NCBI GenBank assembly: GCA_900539095.1
Contig: UQAR01000001.1
Span: 62,001 to 126,000, forward strand
Length of the DNA: 64,000 nucleotides
From: an uncultured Ruminococcus sp.
GTDB lineage: Bacteria > Bacillota > Clostridia > Oscillospirales > Ruminococcaceae
Reading direction: 5' to 3'
The position numbers were made by a program, and so were the translations under genes. Below are positions 1 to 8,471 of the stretch, one piece after another. The notes under the pieces are model-generated. The model searched no databases and had not been told where the DNA came from. It saw only the letters and a program-made list of their open reading frames with translations. The stretch's first letter is position 1, and every line of letters begins with the position of its first letter.

Positions 1-458
1 TTTGACAGAGGAAAAAGCATACACTTATGCGTGATAAGGGGCGTTTCGGGGCAGGTGCAATATATATCCCCTGCGGAAAGCTTATCCCCTGTTTTCACGG
101 TCATTTGGACGGGATACTTTTTCTCTGTATCAAGCGAGCTTACGTCTGCACCGTCGGCGATAAAAGCACCTGAGACTTCTTCAAGCTTTTTGAGAGGTCT
201 TTCGATGCCGTCAAAGATGTTGTTTATTATTCCGGGACCGAGGGTTGCGGACATTGGTGCACCTGTTGAGATAACAGGCTCGCCGGGCATAAGTCCTGTT
301 GTGCCCTCATAGACCTGAATGGTAGTAAAATCGGACTGCACTCTTATGACCTCGCCGATAAGACGCTTTTTGCCAACATAGACCATTTCCTGCATGGCAA
401 AGCTTTTCGTATCCGCTACCTTTACTACAGGTCCGTTTACCGAATATATTTTATCCAT
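1..458 (-). CDS. ntpA: V-type ATP synthase subunit A, N-terminal part (cut by window edge)
   Basis: Catalytic nucleotide-binding subunit of the A/V-type rotary ATPase, part of the cytoplasmic V1 head. Only about 152 N-terminal residues lie in the window; the reading frame stays open to base 1. The visible part is the beta-barrel domain and the start of the following region: it opens MDKIYSVNGPVVKV, continues with the family pattern ATIQVYE-like (TTIQVYEGTTGLMPGEPV), LGPGIINNIFDGIERPL, and ends ETPLITHK. The Walker A motif would lie outside the window. The ATG at 456-458 follows a TAAGGAG box about 7 bases upstream. It is the seventh gene of a minus-strand operon, 14 bases after subunit E. Gene order H-C-I-K-F-E-A matches clostridial and enterococcal V-ATPase operons. 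Confidence 0.95.
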   Translation of the reverse strand, partial: MDKIYSVNGPVVKVADTKSFAMQEMVYVGKKRLIGEVIRVQSDFTTIQVYEGTTGLMPGEPVISTGAPMSATLGPGIINNIFDGIERPLKKLEEVSGAFIADGADVSSLDTEKKYPVQMTVKTGDKLSAGDIYCTCPETPLITHKCMLFPLS

Positions 459-472
459 ATAAAAACTCCTTA

Positions 473-1054
473 TTACCCAAGCACAAGCTCGGCTTTTTCA
501 GTAAAGGCGGAACGCTGCTGCTCAAAGGCTGAATCAAAGGTATAGTCAAGGGCTATGCCCATATCGTCATAGACTGCGAGCACGCCGCCAAGTTCTATAG
601 AATCTCTGCTTTTCACCTCAAAGCCTGCAAGCTCAGGGGCAAAGGTCATATCCTCAGGGGAGAGATACAACACACCCTTATGCTCAGGATAGGTCTGTTT
701 GCATTTTTCGGCTTTTTCTTTGAGCCACAGTTTATATTCTCCGCTTGCTTTGAAAGCTGCAAGCCTATTTTTTACGCTGTCGAAAACGCTGTCGATAAGC
801 TTTTCTCTATGGCAGAGCACGTTTCTTTTAGCCTCAAGCTGTTTTGAGGATATTTCCCTGACGGCTCTTGCCTCTTCATTTTTATCGGCGGCGGCTTTCT
901 TTGAATCTGCGAGGCTTTGTGCCTCTATTTTCGCCTGAGCAAGCTCCGTTTCACGCTGTTTATCCGCAGCCTCAGTTATGAGCTTTGCCTGCTTTTCGGC
1001 GTCTTCAAAGACTGCCTGCTTGAAACGCTCCAGTTTATTTGTCTGATTTTCCAT
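473..1054 (-). CDS. ntpE: V-type ATP synthase subunit E
   Basis: Peripheral stalk subunit of the V-type ATPase, 193 residues. The first about 100 residues form a charged, alanine- and glutamate-rich helix typical of subunit E, which pairs with the small H/G subunit. The C-terminal half (from about residue 105) is the globular part that contacts the catalytic head and contains a GGVLAVYDDMGIALDYTFDSAFEQQR segment resembling the conserved subunit E ending. It lies 20 bases after subunit F and 14 bases before subunit A, so it is clearly in the same transcript. Identification rests on position in the operon, length and helical character more than on catalytic motifs, since subunit E has none. Confidence 0.9.
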   Translation of the reverse strand: MENQTNKLERFKQAVFEDAEKQAKLITEAADKQRETELAQAKIEAQSLADSKKAAADKNEEARAVREISSKQLEAKRNVLCHREKLIDSVFDSVKNRLAAFKASGEYKLWLKEKAEKCKQTYPEHKGVLYLSPEDMTFAPELAGFEVKSRDSIELGGVLAVYDDMGIALDYTFDSAFEQQRSAFTEKAELVLG

Positions 1055-1073
1055 TACTAAACTCCTATCAAAA

Positions 1074-1382
1074 TCACAGCTTTATTCCCACTGCCTCTGC
1101 AAGATAGTGGGAAATGGTATCAGATATCTTTGATGAGGCATGGCGGTCGGGTATTTCAACTATGAGGGGTGTTTCTCTGGTGAGCTTATAGTCATAGACC
1201 TTTTCTCTGCACTGCTTGACTGCAAGCTCTGTCATAAGCACAACGCCAACGTCTTTCATTTCCATGGCTTTATCAAGTGCGTTTGACACCTCCTCGGAGG
1301 TATGGACGACCACGCCCTCGATACCTGAGAGCCTCATGCCCATTTGGGTATCTATATTATCGCTGATAAGATAAAATCTCAT
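1074..1382 (-). CDS. ntpG: V-type ATP synthase subunit F
   Basis: Small central-stalk subunit (102 residues) of the V-type ATPase that sits at the rotor and modulates coupling. The sequence opens MRFYLISDNIDTQMGMRLSGIEGVVV, the usual Rossmann-like start of subunit F, and has VGVVLMTELAV and PLIVEIPDR strands followed by a C-terminal helix (ISHYLAEAVGIKL). Its ATG is one base away from the stop codon of the membrane subunit K, so the two are translationally coupled. Length is normal for the family. No alternative function is likely given the operon position. Confidence 0.93.
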   Translation of the reverse strand: MRFYLISDNIDTQMGMRLSGIEGVVVHTSEEVSNALDKAMEMKDVGVVLMTELAVKQCREKVYDYKLTRETPLIVEIPDRHASSKISDTISHYLAEAVGIKL

Positions 1383-1383
1383 A

Positions 1384-1833
1384 TTAGATGCCCAGTGCAG
1401 TGCCTACGTTAGAGATGATAAGGATAGCGATAAGAAGTCCATAGAGGGCGATACCTTCGCCAAGGACAACGAAGATAAGTGCTTTTACGAAATTCTTAGG
1501 GTCTTCAGATGTTGCACCGATAGCGGCCGGTGCACCTGCTGCAACGGCTATACCTGAGCCGACGCAGGAAAGTCCAACGGCGAGGGCTGCTGCAAGGTAG
1601 CCAAGGCCTGCACCTGTTGAGAGGGCGGCTTTCACGCCTTCTTCGCTGGCTGCGGAAACAAAGTTGCCAACAGGGACGATGAGTGCACAGAGCATTATGC
1701 CTGCAAACGCACAGAGGTTTCCTACAAAAGCACCTTTAGGGGACTTTCCGTTCTTTATTTTCTTTGCGGTGAAAATGAATGGCACACAAAGAAGTGCGAC
1801 TGCTATAAGTGGCAGCAGAAAATAGATAAGCAT
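1384..1833 (-). CDS. ntpK: V-type ATP synthase subunit K (membrane rotor ring)
   Basis: Proteolipid of the membrane rotor, 149 residues, with four hydrophobic helices (about 1-21, 35-62, 70-102 and 117-145), i.e. two fused hairpins as in Enterococcus NtpK. The ion-carrying carboxylate is E126 in LGEGIALYG of helix four; the first hairpin has no equivalent acid. I chose the ATG at 1831-1833 because a GGAGGA box lies 7 bases upstream; a longer frame starting at an upstream TTG would place that box inside the gene. The helices contain no glutamine of the kind that binds sodium in Enterococcus NtpK, which leans towards protons as coupling ion, though this is only inference. Confidence 0.93.
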   Translation of the reverse strand: MLIYFLLPLIAVALLCVPFIFTAKKIKNGKSPKGAFVGNLCAFAGIMLCALIVPVGNFVSAASEEGVKAALSTGAGLGYLAAALAVGLSCVGSGIAVAAGAPAAIGATSEDPKNFVKALIFVVLGEGIALYGLLIAILIISNVGTALGI

Positions 1834-1854
1834 AGTTGATTCCTCCAAAAAAAT

Positions 1855-2028
1855 TATTTTAGTCTTTCAAGACATTGTTTTACGTTGGGTTTTACGGATC
1901 AAATTGTATGGGGTGCGGATAATGGCGTTGGGTAAAATGCCCGTCACGGCGAGTGACCGAACGATGTTCGCCCCTACACAAATGACGTAATCCCGTTTGT
2001 TTAGGTAACATTACGAATTAAAATGGTT
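1855..2028. other. Intergenic gap inside the V-ATPase operon with one repeat copy
   Basis: This 174-base gap separates subunit I from subunit K, whereas the other genes of the operon are packed within 1-60 bases. It holds a degenerate family A palindromic repeat at about 1958-1978 (cgaacgatgttcgcccctaca). No promoter or clear terminator is visible. The gap looks like a repeat insertion into the operon. Confidence 0.6.
1958..1978 (+). repeat. Family A palindromic repeat, degenerate copy
   Basis: CGAACGATGTTCG palindrome followed by CCCCTACA, the shared right end of family A repeats. It lacks a good left flank. It lies between V-ATPase subunits I and K. Confidence 0.7.
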
Positions 2029-3975
2029 TTACTCTGTTTGTGCGGTGAATTTTACGCCAACAGGCTCGAATGGTTTTCCTCCGCCTTCATAGAAACGGGA
2101 GAATATCTCATAAAATTCAAGTCTGATTATCTGAATGGCAACTATCATTCCCTCCATTACCATTACAAACAGGTTGCCAAGCACAAGCACGAATGGCTGT
2201 GCGGCGGCGGAACACATTTCCATAAGGGTCATTACCACGAGCATCATGCCTGCGTGAGAAAGGACAAATCCGCCTACACGGAGAAATGACATGGTATTTG
2301 AAACGTAGCTGAGCAGGAACTCGAACATTTCAAAGAAGTTCTCAACGATAAAGTTGCCAACGGTCATTTTTTCCTCGTCCTCAGACAAACGCCACTGTTT
2401 ATACTTCACGGCGATAGAGAACGGTGTTCGGCAGAATATGCACACAAGCGGTATTACTATAAGGAAGATTATGAACGGAGCGGACATGACTTTCACATCG
2501 AACATGAGCGTTCCGACGAGGCCTGCTGCCACGGAGCTATAGAACACAAGTCCTGCGATACCGTTACAGCCGAAAATGGCTTTTTCGTAGTCCTTATTTT
2601 TAAAGCCGATATAGATATTCAGTATCATCGAGATAACGATAAGTGCAACGCCTATTGCAACGGCGGTTATCAAGATAAAGTTCGTTTGCTTGAAAACCTT
2701 TAGAGGCAAAAAGTCAAGTCCTATATTCTCAAACACTGGGTCTAAGAGTTCTTCATAGCCGAAGAATGAGCCATAGAGAGTGCCGAATATCATACTTGAT
2801 ATTCCAAGGCGTGTGACCAAGCCGCTTGTTTTTGCCCCCAGCTTTTTCTTCAAGGCAAGTCCGCCAAGGACGATAAGAAGTCCTTGACCCAAGTCGCCGA
2901 ACATTATGCCGAAAAGCAGGGTATAGGTTATTGCCACGAAAGCGGTCGGGTTATAGCCTTTATACTCAGGCAGGCCGTACATTTCCACAAGCATTGTGAA
3001 AGGTCGGGTCAGGAAATTGTTTTTAAGCACTGTAGGCGGTTCGCAGGAGGCGTCTGCGTCAGGCGGCAGGTAGACCACTGACACTGACCGCATATCAGAA
3101 AAGAGTTTACCAAAGCGGTCTTTTTCCTTTTCGGGGATAAAGCCTTTAAGATAAAACTTATCGTTAAGGGCGGCTGCGTTTCGCCGCAGTTCAAAGGTAT
3201 CATGTATAAATCTCAGCTTTGAGAAAGCTTTTTGCAGTTCAGGCTCAGCCTTTGCGGCAAGCTCGTTTATCTGCTCGGTGAGTTTTGCGTTTTCAACGGT
3301 ATCGGAATCTATGGTCTGTTTCAGCTTTTCCAGAGCCTCATCGGCATCGCCTGAAACATAGGACGGTATCCGTATCCTTTCAAAATACATTGAGCGGAAG
3401 ATATCATCAACACGCTGTTTATCACGTTCGGGGACGAAATACATTCCCCAGCAAAAGCTTTTTCCTGTTTCAAATGGGACAAAGAAGAAATTCTCGTCAT
3501 AATAATCAAGCTTTGCAAGGTTATCCACCGGCAGCTTTCCGATACGGACGGAAACATACTTCATTGAGAAAAGCTGCTGAAAGTCGCTGTGCATACCTTT
3601 CAGGTGGTCTATCTGTCTGACCGCTCCTCCCAACTCTGAGATACGCTGGGTAAGCTCCAGCCGCTTTGCATTAAGCTCACTGAAAGTGGCATTATACTTT
3701 TCAAACACCGACTGAAAATCCTGCGGAGCTGACAGATCGCAGTCGGTAAAATCGGTCTCTTTTAGAGTTATGCCAAGCTGTGTGGAAAGCTGGGCAAGCT
3801 CTTTCAGTGGGCGGTCATACTCGTTTTTCTCGCTGAGCGGTTTCATTGCACTGTCAGGGGAAGAGCCCGCAGGCTCTATATGAAAGCAGCCGCTTTCGCA
3901 GCACCTTTTCAGGGTGGCGTCAAGCTCGTCCATTAATCCTGCTATATTCACAAGGAACATTTTTTCTATAGCCAA
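2029..3975 (-). CDS. ntpI: V-type ATP synthase subunit I
   Basis: Membrane stator subunit (648 residues) that with the K ring forms the ion channel. The first about 330 residues are cytoplasmic and coiled-coil rich; the rest has about seven hydrophobic helices beginning with the conserved FTMLVEMYGLPEYKGYNPTAF and LFGIMFGDLGQGL segments. Near the end SYVSNTMSFLRVGGFVLSHAGM contains the conserved arginine (SFLRV) that faces the rotor carboxylate. The start is a TTG at 3973-3975 with AAAGGAG about 9 bases upstream; no ATG in frame has an equally good site, the next being six codons in. It lies 33 bases after subunit C. Confidence 0.95.
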   Translation of the reverse strand: MAIEKMFLVNIAGLMDELDATLKRCCESGCFHIEPAGSSPDSAMKPLSEKNEYDRPLKELAQLSTQLGITLKETDFTDCDLSAPQDFQSVFEKYNATFSELNAKRLELTQRISELGGAVRQIDHLKGMHSDFQQLFSMKYVSVRIGKLPVDNLAKLDYYDENFFFVPFETGKSFCWGMYFVPERDKQRVDDIFRSMYFERIRIPSYVSGDADEALEKLKQTIDSDTVENAKLTEQINELAAKAEPELQKAFSKLRFIHDTFELRRNAAALNDKFYLKGFIPEKEKDRFGKLFSDMRSVSVVYLPPDADASCEPPTVLKNNFLTRPFTMLVEMYGLPEYKGYNPTAFVAITYTLLFGIMFGDLGQGLLIVLGGLALKKKLGAKTSGLVTRLGISSMIFGTLYGSFFGYEELLDPVFENIGLDFLPLKVFKQTNFILITAVAIGVALIVISMILNIYIGFKNKDYEKAIFGCNGIAGLVFYSSVAAGLVGTLMFDVKVMSAPFIIFLIVIPLVCIFCRTPFSIAVKYKQWRLSEDEEKMTVGNFIVENFFEMFEFLLSYVSNTMSFLRVGGFVLSHAGMMLVVMTLMEMCSAAAQPFVLVLGNLFVMVMEGMIVAIQIIRLEFYEIFSRFYEGGGKPFEPVGVKFTAQTE

Positions 3976-4008
3976 TCACATTATCTCCTTTCCTGAGAAA
4001 TCTACCGC

Positions 4009-5058
4009 TCAGGCGGTGGTAATGATAAGATCTTTTTCAACTGCCGACGGGTCGGCGTTATATCTTATCGTTTCGATTATATGCACGATATTAAGGACCT
4101 CTGTGCTGCACAGTTTCATAAAGGCATAGAGGGAAACCGGTGCGGCGGTGCTTTGGGCGAGGATATGAGAAAGATAGGCAAACTGTGAACTTCGGACTAT
4201 ACTTTCGATATACTCAGAGGACTGTTTTCCGCCCTTTGAATATTTTGATCTTTTCACCCATTCGAGCATATCCTCAGGGCTTTCAAGCTCATAATACTTA
4301 TCAAGTCTTTTAGCTGAGCCTGAGGCTGTTTTTATTCTTATCTGCCGTTTTTTTATCTCCTCGGCGGAATAGCCGAAGAAGGCTTTCATACGGTAGGCAT
4401 TTATTATATTAAGGCAGTCTATTTCTCTGCCTATCATTTCGGAGAGCTGTTTGCTCTGCATTTCGGAAAAATCGTGCTTTGCGGTATTCAAAAGCTCGGT
4501 ATAATAGGCTGTTCTCAGTCTTAGCTCGCACTCGGTATAATCCGCAGAGCCGTCCTCAAGGGGCGGTATTTTCACGAGTATCTTATAATAAGGTGTATTC
4601 CTGAGTATCTTTAGCAGCTGTTCAAAGGATCCTGCTCTGCTCATTTCAAGGAGGCTGACCTTTGAATGTTTTATGACATAGCCCGGTAGGTCGTTAAGAT
4701 AGGAATTATCAAGTCCTGAATTTATATTGTTTATCATGGACAGAATACATTCTATCTCCTTGCTTTTGATAAGGAAGTCATAAAAAGGCAGCTTATCAAG
4801 TTCTTGAAATCTGCACAGTCTCATATAGGTATTGAAATTCTCTCTTTGGAGAAGTTCCTCCACAAAACCTCTATGGACGGTATTAGGGTCAACGTCACGG
4901 AAGGCGTCTTTATATCTGGCTGAATGAGCAAGATAGTCTGCTGCCTCGGGGACTGTTCTTCGCATGAGCATTTCATGATAGTTCTCCTTTGTGAACATTC
5001 TGCCGTGGATATATTTTATTTTCGCCACTGTTCCGTTGGCAGACCAGCTGTCAAGCAT
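4009..5058 (-). CDS. ntpC: V-type ATP synthase subunit C
   Basis: Subunit C (d-like in eukaryotes), 349 residues, the funnel-shaped connector between central stalk and membrane ring. The protein is largely helical, starts MLDSWSANGTVAKIKYIHGRMFTKENY, and contains the family's DIECLNIINAYRMKAF-like segment (REIDCLNIINAYRMKAFFGYSAEEI) near residue 220. The start ATG at 5056-5058 follows an AAAGGGG box. It lies 34 bases after the small H subunit and 33 before subunit I. Length is normal. Confidence 0.93.
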   Translation of the reverse strand: MLDSWSANGTVAKIKYIHGRMFTKENYHEMLMRRTVPEAADYLAHSARYKDAFRDVDPNTVHRGFVEELLQRENFNTYMRLCRFQELDKLPFYDFLIKSKEIECILSMINNINSGLDNSYLNDLPGYVIKHSKVSLLEMSRAGSFEQLLKILRNTPYYKILVKIPPLEDGSADYTECELRLRTAYYTELLNTAKHDFSEMQSKQLSEMIGREIDCLNIINAYRMKAFFGYSAEEIKKRQIRIKTASGSAKRLDKYYELESPEDMLEWVKRSKYSKGGKQSSEYIESIVRSSQFAYLSHILAQSTAAPVSLYAFMKLCSTEVLNIVHIIETIRYNADPSAVEKDLIITTA

Positions 5059-5092
5059 ATTTTTTCAGCCCCTTTCACGGAGAATTTTTGCT

Positions 5093-5404
5093 CTACTTCG
5101 GAGAGATGATACTATCAAATATCTCATTCTCCCACTGAGTATGTTTTTCTTCAAATATTTTATCGAGAGCCGCTGTTTTTTTGTTCTGTGCGGCGGTTAT
5201 TTTTTCGCTTTCGGCGTTTATACGCTCTGTGACCTCACGGGCTTTTTCATTTTTATAGACCTCGGCGTCACGGCTGGCATTCTCTTTAAGCTCGTTTATT
5301 TCTTTCACGGTCTGCTCAAGGAGCTGTGTGCTTTCCATATCGGCTTTTTCAAGCTTGCCTGCGGCGGCTTTATCAGTTTGCAGTATCTCTGCTATCATAT
5401 CCAT
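5093..5404 (-). CDS. V-type ATP synthase small stalk subunit (G/H type)
   Basis: A 103-residue protein made almost entirely of a charged helix rich in K, E and A (AAGKLEKADMESTQLLEQTVKEINELKENA...). This is what is expected of the H/G subunit (NtpF or AhaH) that pairs with subunit E as the peripheral stalk. It is the first gene of the operon; the ATG at 5402-5404 follows AAAGGGGAGAA. The sequence itself is low in distinctive motifs, so the call depends mainly on its place at the head of the operon and its helical composition. Confidence 0.85.
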   Translation of the reverse strand: MDMIAEILQTDKAAAGKLEKADMESTQLLEQTVKEINELKENASRDAEVYKNEKAREVTERINAESEKITAAQNKKTAALDKIFEEKHTQWENEIFDSIISPK

Positions 5405-5449
5405 TATATATAATTCTCCCCTTTCATTCGGGATAGTTTCATGACTTTA

Positions 5450-5478
5450 ATTGTACACCTTTTTGTCTTAAATAGCAA
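5450..5478 (-). promoter_or_regulatory. Promoter of the V-ATPase operon
   Basis: On the minus strand TTGCTA, a 17-base spacer, then TACAAT; it sits about 45 bases before the first gene's start codon. Close to the housekeeping consensus. No operator is visible. Confidence 0.6.
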
Positions 5479-5635
5479 GTTTGGCGGGTGATAGCCGAAA
5501 CTATTTGTATACTTTGCACTATCTATATGACGTTTCTTTGGACAAATTGCTCTATGTGTAATAATTTTAGTCAGAATACACATTTTATTTTGCCCTGGAT
5601 AGGGAAAATTAGTTGAATATCTGAGGTCAGGTCAC

Positions 5636-5664
5636 TTGACAAAAGGGGGCAAAAGTGGTAAACT
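5636..5664 (+). promoter_or_regulatory. Promoter of the ACT-domain gene
   Basis: TTGACA, 17 bases, TAAACT. Transcription would begin near 5671, after the first in-frame ATG at 5655, which supports the TTG start at 5709 for the gene. Confidence 0.65.
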
Positions 5665-5708
5665 TGTATGTATCACACACACATCTGTATTTTGGAGGTG
5701 GACTAAAT

Positions 5709-6155
5709 TTGGAGAACGGGCAAAACAGACTTGTTATTGTAAGCTCTGACGTTCTGCCTGACATTGTGCTCAAGGTACTTGCTGCAAAGCGTATGAGGGC
5801 ACGGGGCGAGGTATCGACTTCTTCTGAGGCTTGCCGCAAGGTGGGGATATCGAGAAGTGCATACTACAAATACAAGGACTCCGTATTCAACTATGAAGAG
5901 CAGCTCACGAACAACATCGTTTCGGTATACTGCATACTGAGAGATGAAAAGGGTGTGCTTTCCTCCATTATATCACGGCTTTACGAGCTGAACACAAATA
6001 TTCTGACAATAAACCAGAATATCCCTATCGATTCGGTGGCGACGGTGACGTTCTCGGTACGGTTCGAGCATGACGCACTGAGCACAAATGTGCTGACAGA
6101 GGAGCTTTCAAAAGTTCCTGGCGTTGTTGAAGTCAAGATAATATCGGGCGAGTAA
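5709..6155 (+). CDS. ACT domain-containing protein (UPF0735 / PheB type)
   Basis: A 148-residue regulatory protein of the UPF0735/PheB family. Residues about 20-62 form a helix-turn-helix-like segment (EACRKVGISRSAYYKYKDSVF, a family signature), followed by a C-terminal ACT domain (about 70-148) of the kind that senses amino acids. The start is TTG at 5709: a GGAGGTG box lies 8 bases upstream and the promoter maps downstream of the earlier ATG at 5655. The next gene, 52 bases on, is homoserine dehydrogenase, so the protein probably belongs with aspartate-family amino acid synthesis. What it binds is unknown from sequence. Confidence 0.88.
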   Translation: MENGQNRLVIVSSDVLPDIVLKVLAAKRMRARGEVSTSSEACRKVGISRSAYYKYKDSVFNYEEQLTNNIVSVYCILRDEKGVLSSIISRLYELNTNILTINQNIPIDSVATVTFSVRFEHDALSTNVLTEELSKVPGVVEVKIISGE

Positions 6156-6207
6156 AAGTAAAATAAAATTTGAACATTATATAATTTATTAGGAATGAGG
6201 ATTTTTT

Positions 6208-7446
6208 ATGTGTAAAGTAGCAGTTATCGGTTATGGCGTTGTAGGCTCAGGCACGGTGGAACTTTTTATGAAAAACCGTGAGTCTATCTCAAAAAAAGTT
6301 GGCAAGGATTGCGACATCAAGTACATTCTTGATCTGAGAGATTTCCCTGATTCTCCGTTTGCGGACAGAATGATAAAGGATTTCAACATCATTCTCAACG
6401 ATGATGAAGTAGAGGTAGTAGCTGAGGTAGTAGGCGGAACGACATTTGCTTATGACTACACAAAGAAACTTCTTGAGCACGGCAAGAGCGTTGTAACTTC
6501 AAACAAGGCTTTGGTAGCGGCAAAGGGTGCTGAGCTTTTGAAGATCGCAAAAGAGCACAACTGCAACTATCTTTTTGAGGCGAGCGTTGGCGGCGGTATC
6601 CCTATCATCAGACCTTTGAACAAGTGCTTGGCAGGAAACGAGATACTTCAGATATCCGGTATCCTCAACGGAACGACAAACTTCATTCTTACAAAGATGA
6701 TAAAAGATCAGATGTCATTTGACGACGCACTGAAAATGGCTCAGAAACTTGGTTATGCTGAGGCTGACCCTACGGCTGACGTTGAGGGTGAGGACGCTTG
6801 CAGAAAGATATGCATACTTGGCTCACTTGCATACGGCAAGCACATTTATCCTGAAATGGTACACTGCTCAGGCATAACAAAGATAACTCTCGATGACGTT
6901 GAATATGCTGCTAATGCAGGATATGTTATAAAGCTTATCGGCTCGGTAAAGAAACTTGATGACGGCAGAGTGAGTGCTATCGTTTGTCCTAGACTTGTGC
7001 CAAAGTCAAATCTTCTTGCGTCTGTTGACGATGTATACAATGCTATCAGCGTAACGGGTGACGGTGTTGGCGATGTTATGTTCTACGGACAGGGTGCAGG
7101 CAAGCTGCCGACGGCATCTGCGGTAGTGGGCGACATTATCGACTGTCTGAAACATCATCACAGGGTACTGGCTCTCACATGGGACGATTGTGATGACAAG
7201 AACTTTGTTGCACCTTACAAGGACATGGACGTTTCTATGTATGTTCGCATAAAGGCTGAGAATGCTGAGGCTCTCAAGTCCTCCATTTCTGAGATGTTCG
7301 GCAAGCTTATGTATATCGAGCGTTCGGGCAGGACAGAGAATGAGCTTGCGTTCATCACGCCAAACATGAAAGAGGCTGACATTGACGCAAACCTTACTAT
7401 TCTTTCACATTCCGCTGAGATCGCAAGCAAGATAAGGATATACTAA
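6208..7446 (+). CDS. hom: Homoserine dehydrogenase
   Basis: Reduces aspartate semialdehyde to homoserine with NAD(P)H, the branch point to threonine and methionine. The 412-residue protein has the N-terminal nucleotide fold (VAVIGYGVVGSGTVELF, residues 4-20), the central catalytic domain with SNKALVA, FEASVGGGIPIIRPL and LNGTTNFIL, the PTADVEGEDACRKICIL signature, and a C-terminal ACT domain (from about residue 343) that usually carries threonine feedback inhibition. The ATG follows GAGGATTTTTT. It is preceded by the ACT-domain gene and followed by homoserine kinase across a 137-base gap that contains a repeat and a terminator-like hairpin. Confidence 0.97.
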   Translation: MCKVAVIGYGVVGSGTVELFMKNRESISKKVGKDCDIKYILDLRDFPDSPFADRMIKDFNIILNDDEVEVVAEVVGGTTFAYDYTKKLLEHGKSVVTSNKALVAAKGAELLKIAKEHNCNYLFEASVGGGIPIIRPLNKCLAGNEILQISGILNGTTNFILTKMIKDQMSFDDALKMAQKLGYAEADPTADVEGEDACRKICILGSLAYGKHIYPEMVHCSGITKITLDDVEYAANAGYVIKLIGSVKKLDDGRVSAIVCPRLVPKSNLLASVDDVYNAISVTGDGVGDVMFYGQGAGKLPTASAVVGDIIDCLKHHHRVLALTWDDCDDKNFVAPYKDMDVSMYVRIKAENAEALKSSISEMFGKLMYIERSGRTENELAFITPNMKEADIDANLTILSHSAEIASKIRIY

Positions 7447-7487
7447 AAACTACGAAACCACGCAAATGACGTAGATACGTTGTTTTG

Positions 7488-7511
7488 TGTAGGGGCGACC
7501 TGAGGTCGCCG
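7488..7511 (+). repeat. Family A palindromic repeat, left-type
   Basis: TGTAGGGGCGACCTGAGGTCGCC: the palindrome GGCGACCTGAGGTCGCC preceded by the TGTAGGGG end. It lies in the gap between hom and thrB. Confidence 0.8.
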
Positions 7512-7540
7512 CTGATCGTTAGATCATTCAAAAAAACCGG

Positions 7541-7565
7541 GGCGGACTTGATGTCCGCCTTTTTT
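7541..7565 (+). terminator. Intrinsic terminator or attenuator between hom and thrB
   Basis: Perfect 7-bp stem GGCGGAC / GTCCGCC around TTGAT, followed at once by six T. It ends 18 bases before the thrB start codon and just before its AAAGGAG box, so thrB would depend on readthrough or on a promoter I cannot see. Confidence 0.75.
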
Positions 7566-7583
7566 ATAAAGGAGTTTTTCACC

Positions 7584-8471
7584 ATGATAAAAATACAGAT
7601 ACCTGCAACGTCGGCTAACCTTGGTGCCGGATTTGACGCACTGGGTCTTGCACTTACATACTACAACTACATTGAAATGGAAGAGCATGACACCATAGAC
7701 ATAACTGCGGCGGACGGTTTAGACATTCCCACTGACGAAAAGAACCTTATTTACATATCTGCCAAGGACCTTTTTGCGGTCTGCGGAAAAAAGCTTGAGG
7801 GACTTAAACTTATCCAAACGAGCAATATTCCAATGGCAAGGGGACTTGGTTCTTCCTCTGCCTGCATAATCGCAGGACTGGTGGGAGCGAACAAGATGCT
7901 TGGCGACCCTCTCACGAAGGACGATCTTGTTGACCTTGCGGCTCAGATAGAGGGACACCCTGACAACACTGCTCCGGCACTGCTGGGCGGAATCGTTACG
8001 GCGGTATTTGACGGAAGAAAGGTGCACTGGGTAAAGCAGGAGGTATTCACAAAGCTGAAATTTGTGGCGATAATACCTGATTTTGAGCTGAAAACAGAAG
8101 AGGCAAGGGCTTGTTTGCCTAAGGAAGTTTCCCACAAGGACGCAGTTTACAATCTTTCCCGTGCGGCACTTTTCTCGGCGTCTTTGCTTACGGGCAAGTT
8201 TGAAAATCTTAAAACGGCTGTTGATGACAGACTTCATCAGCCTTACAGAATGAAACTTATACCGCACTGCTCTGAGGTATTTGACATTGCTTACACTCAT
8301 GGTGCATATGCGGCATACATAAGCGGTGCAGGCCCTACTATCATGGCTATTGTGGACGAGAGCAATCAATATTTTGCAGGCAAGATGAAATTCTCCCTTG
8401 ACAACGCAGGGCTGAGAGGCTGGCAGGTAAAGGAATTCCGCATTGACAACGAGGGCACAAAGCTTATATGA
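7584..8471 (+). CDS. thrB: Homoserine kinase
   Basis: GHMP-family kinase (295 residues) that phosphorylates homoserine for threonine synthesis. It starts MIKIQIPATSANLGAGFDALGLAL, the usual GHMP N-terminus, has the ATP-binding motif MARGLGSSSA (residues 84-93) and a C-terminal SGAGPTIMA motif. The ATG at 7584 follows AAAGGAG; the same frame is open further upstream, but that part covers the terminator and has no start site. The stop codon overlaps the next ATG by four bases (ATGA), coupling it to the tag gene. Threonine synthase is not in the window. Confidence 0.96.
   Translation: MIKIQIPATSANLGAGFDALGLALTYYNYIEMEEHDTIDITAADGLDIPTDEKNLIYISAKDLFAVCGKKLEGLKLIQTSNIPMARGLGSSSACIIAGLVGANKMLGDPLTKDDLVDLAAQIEGHPDNTAPALLGGIVTAVFDGRKVHWVKQEVFTKLKFVAIIPDFELKTEEARACLPKEVSHKDAVYNLSRAALFSASLLTGKFENLKTAVDDRLHQPYRMKLIPHCSEVFDIAYTHGAYAAYISGAGPTIMAIVDESNQYFAGKMKFSLDNAGLRGWQVKEFRIDNEGTKLI

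Larger units (their letters stand above)
5405..5708. other. Divergent promoter region between V-ATPase operon and ACT gene
   Basis: This roughly 300-base region holds two outward promoters: one for the V-ATPase operon (5450-5478, minus) and one for the ACT-domain gene (5636-5664, plus). Between them I see AT-rich sequence with no repeat copy, no open frame of interest and no obvious riboswitch. Confidence 0.6.

Noticed and set aside
31..312. Open frames opposite long genes (for example 31-312, 2023-2289, 7719-8504, 13064-13759, 20778-21275 on the opposite strand)
   Set aside because: They mirror clearly identified genes on the other strand, have no ribosome sites and resemble no family.
1834..1848. 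Longer start of V-ATPase subunit K at an upstream TTG
   Set aside because: The GGAGGA ribosome site would then lie inside the gene; the ATG at 1833 fits.
5655..5708. ATG at 5655 as start of the ACT-domain gene
   Set aside because: It overlaps the promoter's -10 region and lacks a ribosome site; the TTG at 5709 has GGAGGTG at ideal distance and gives the family length.
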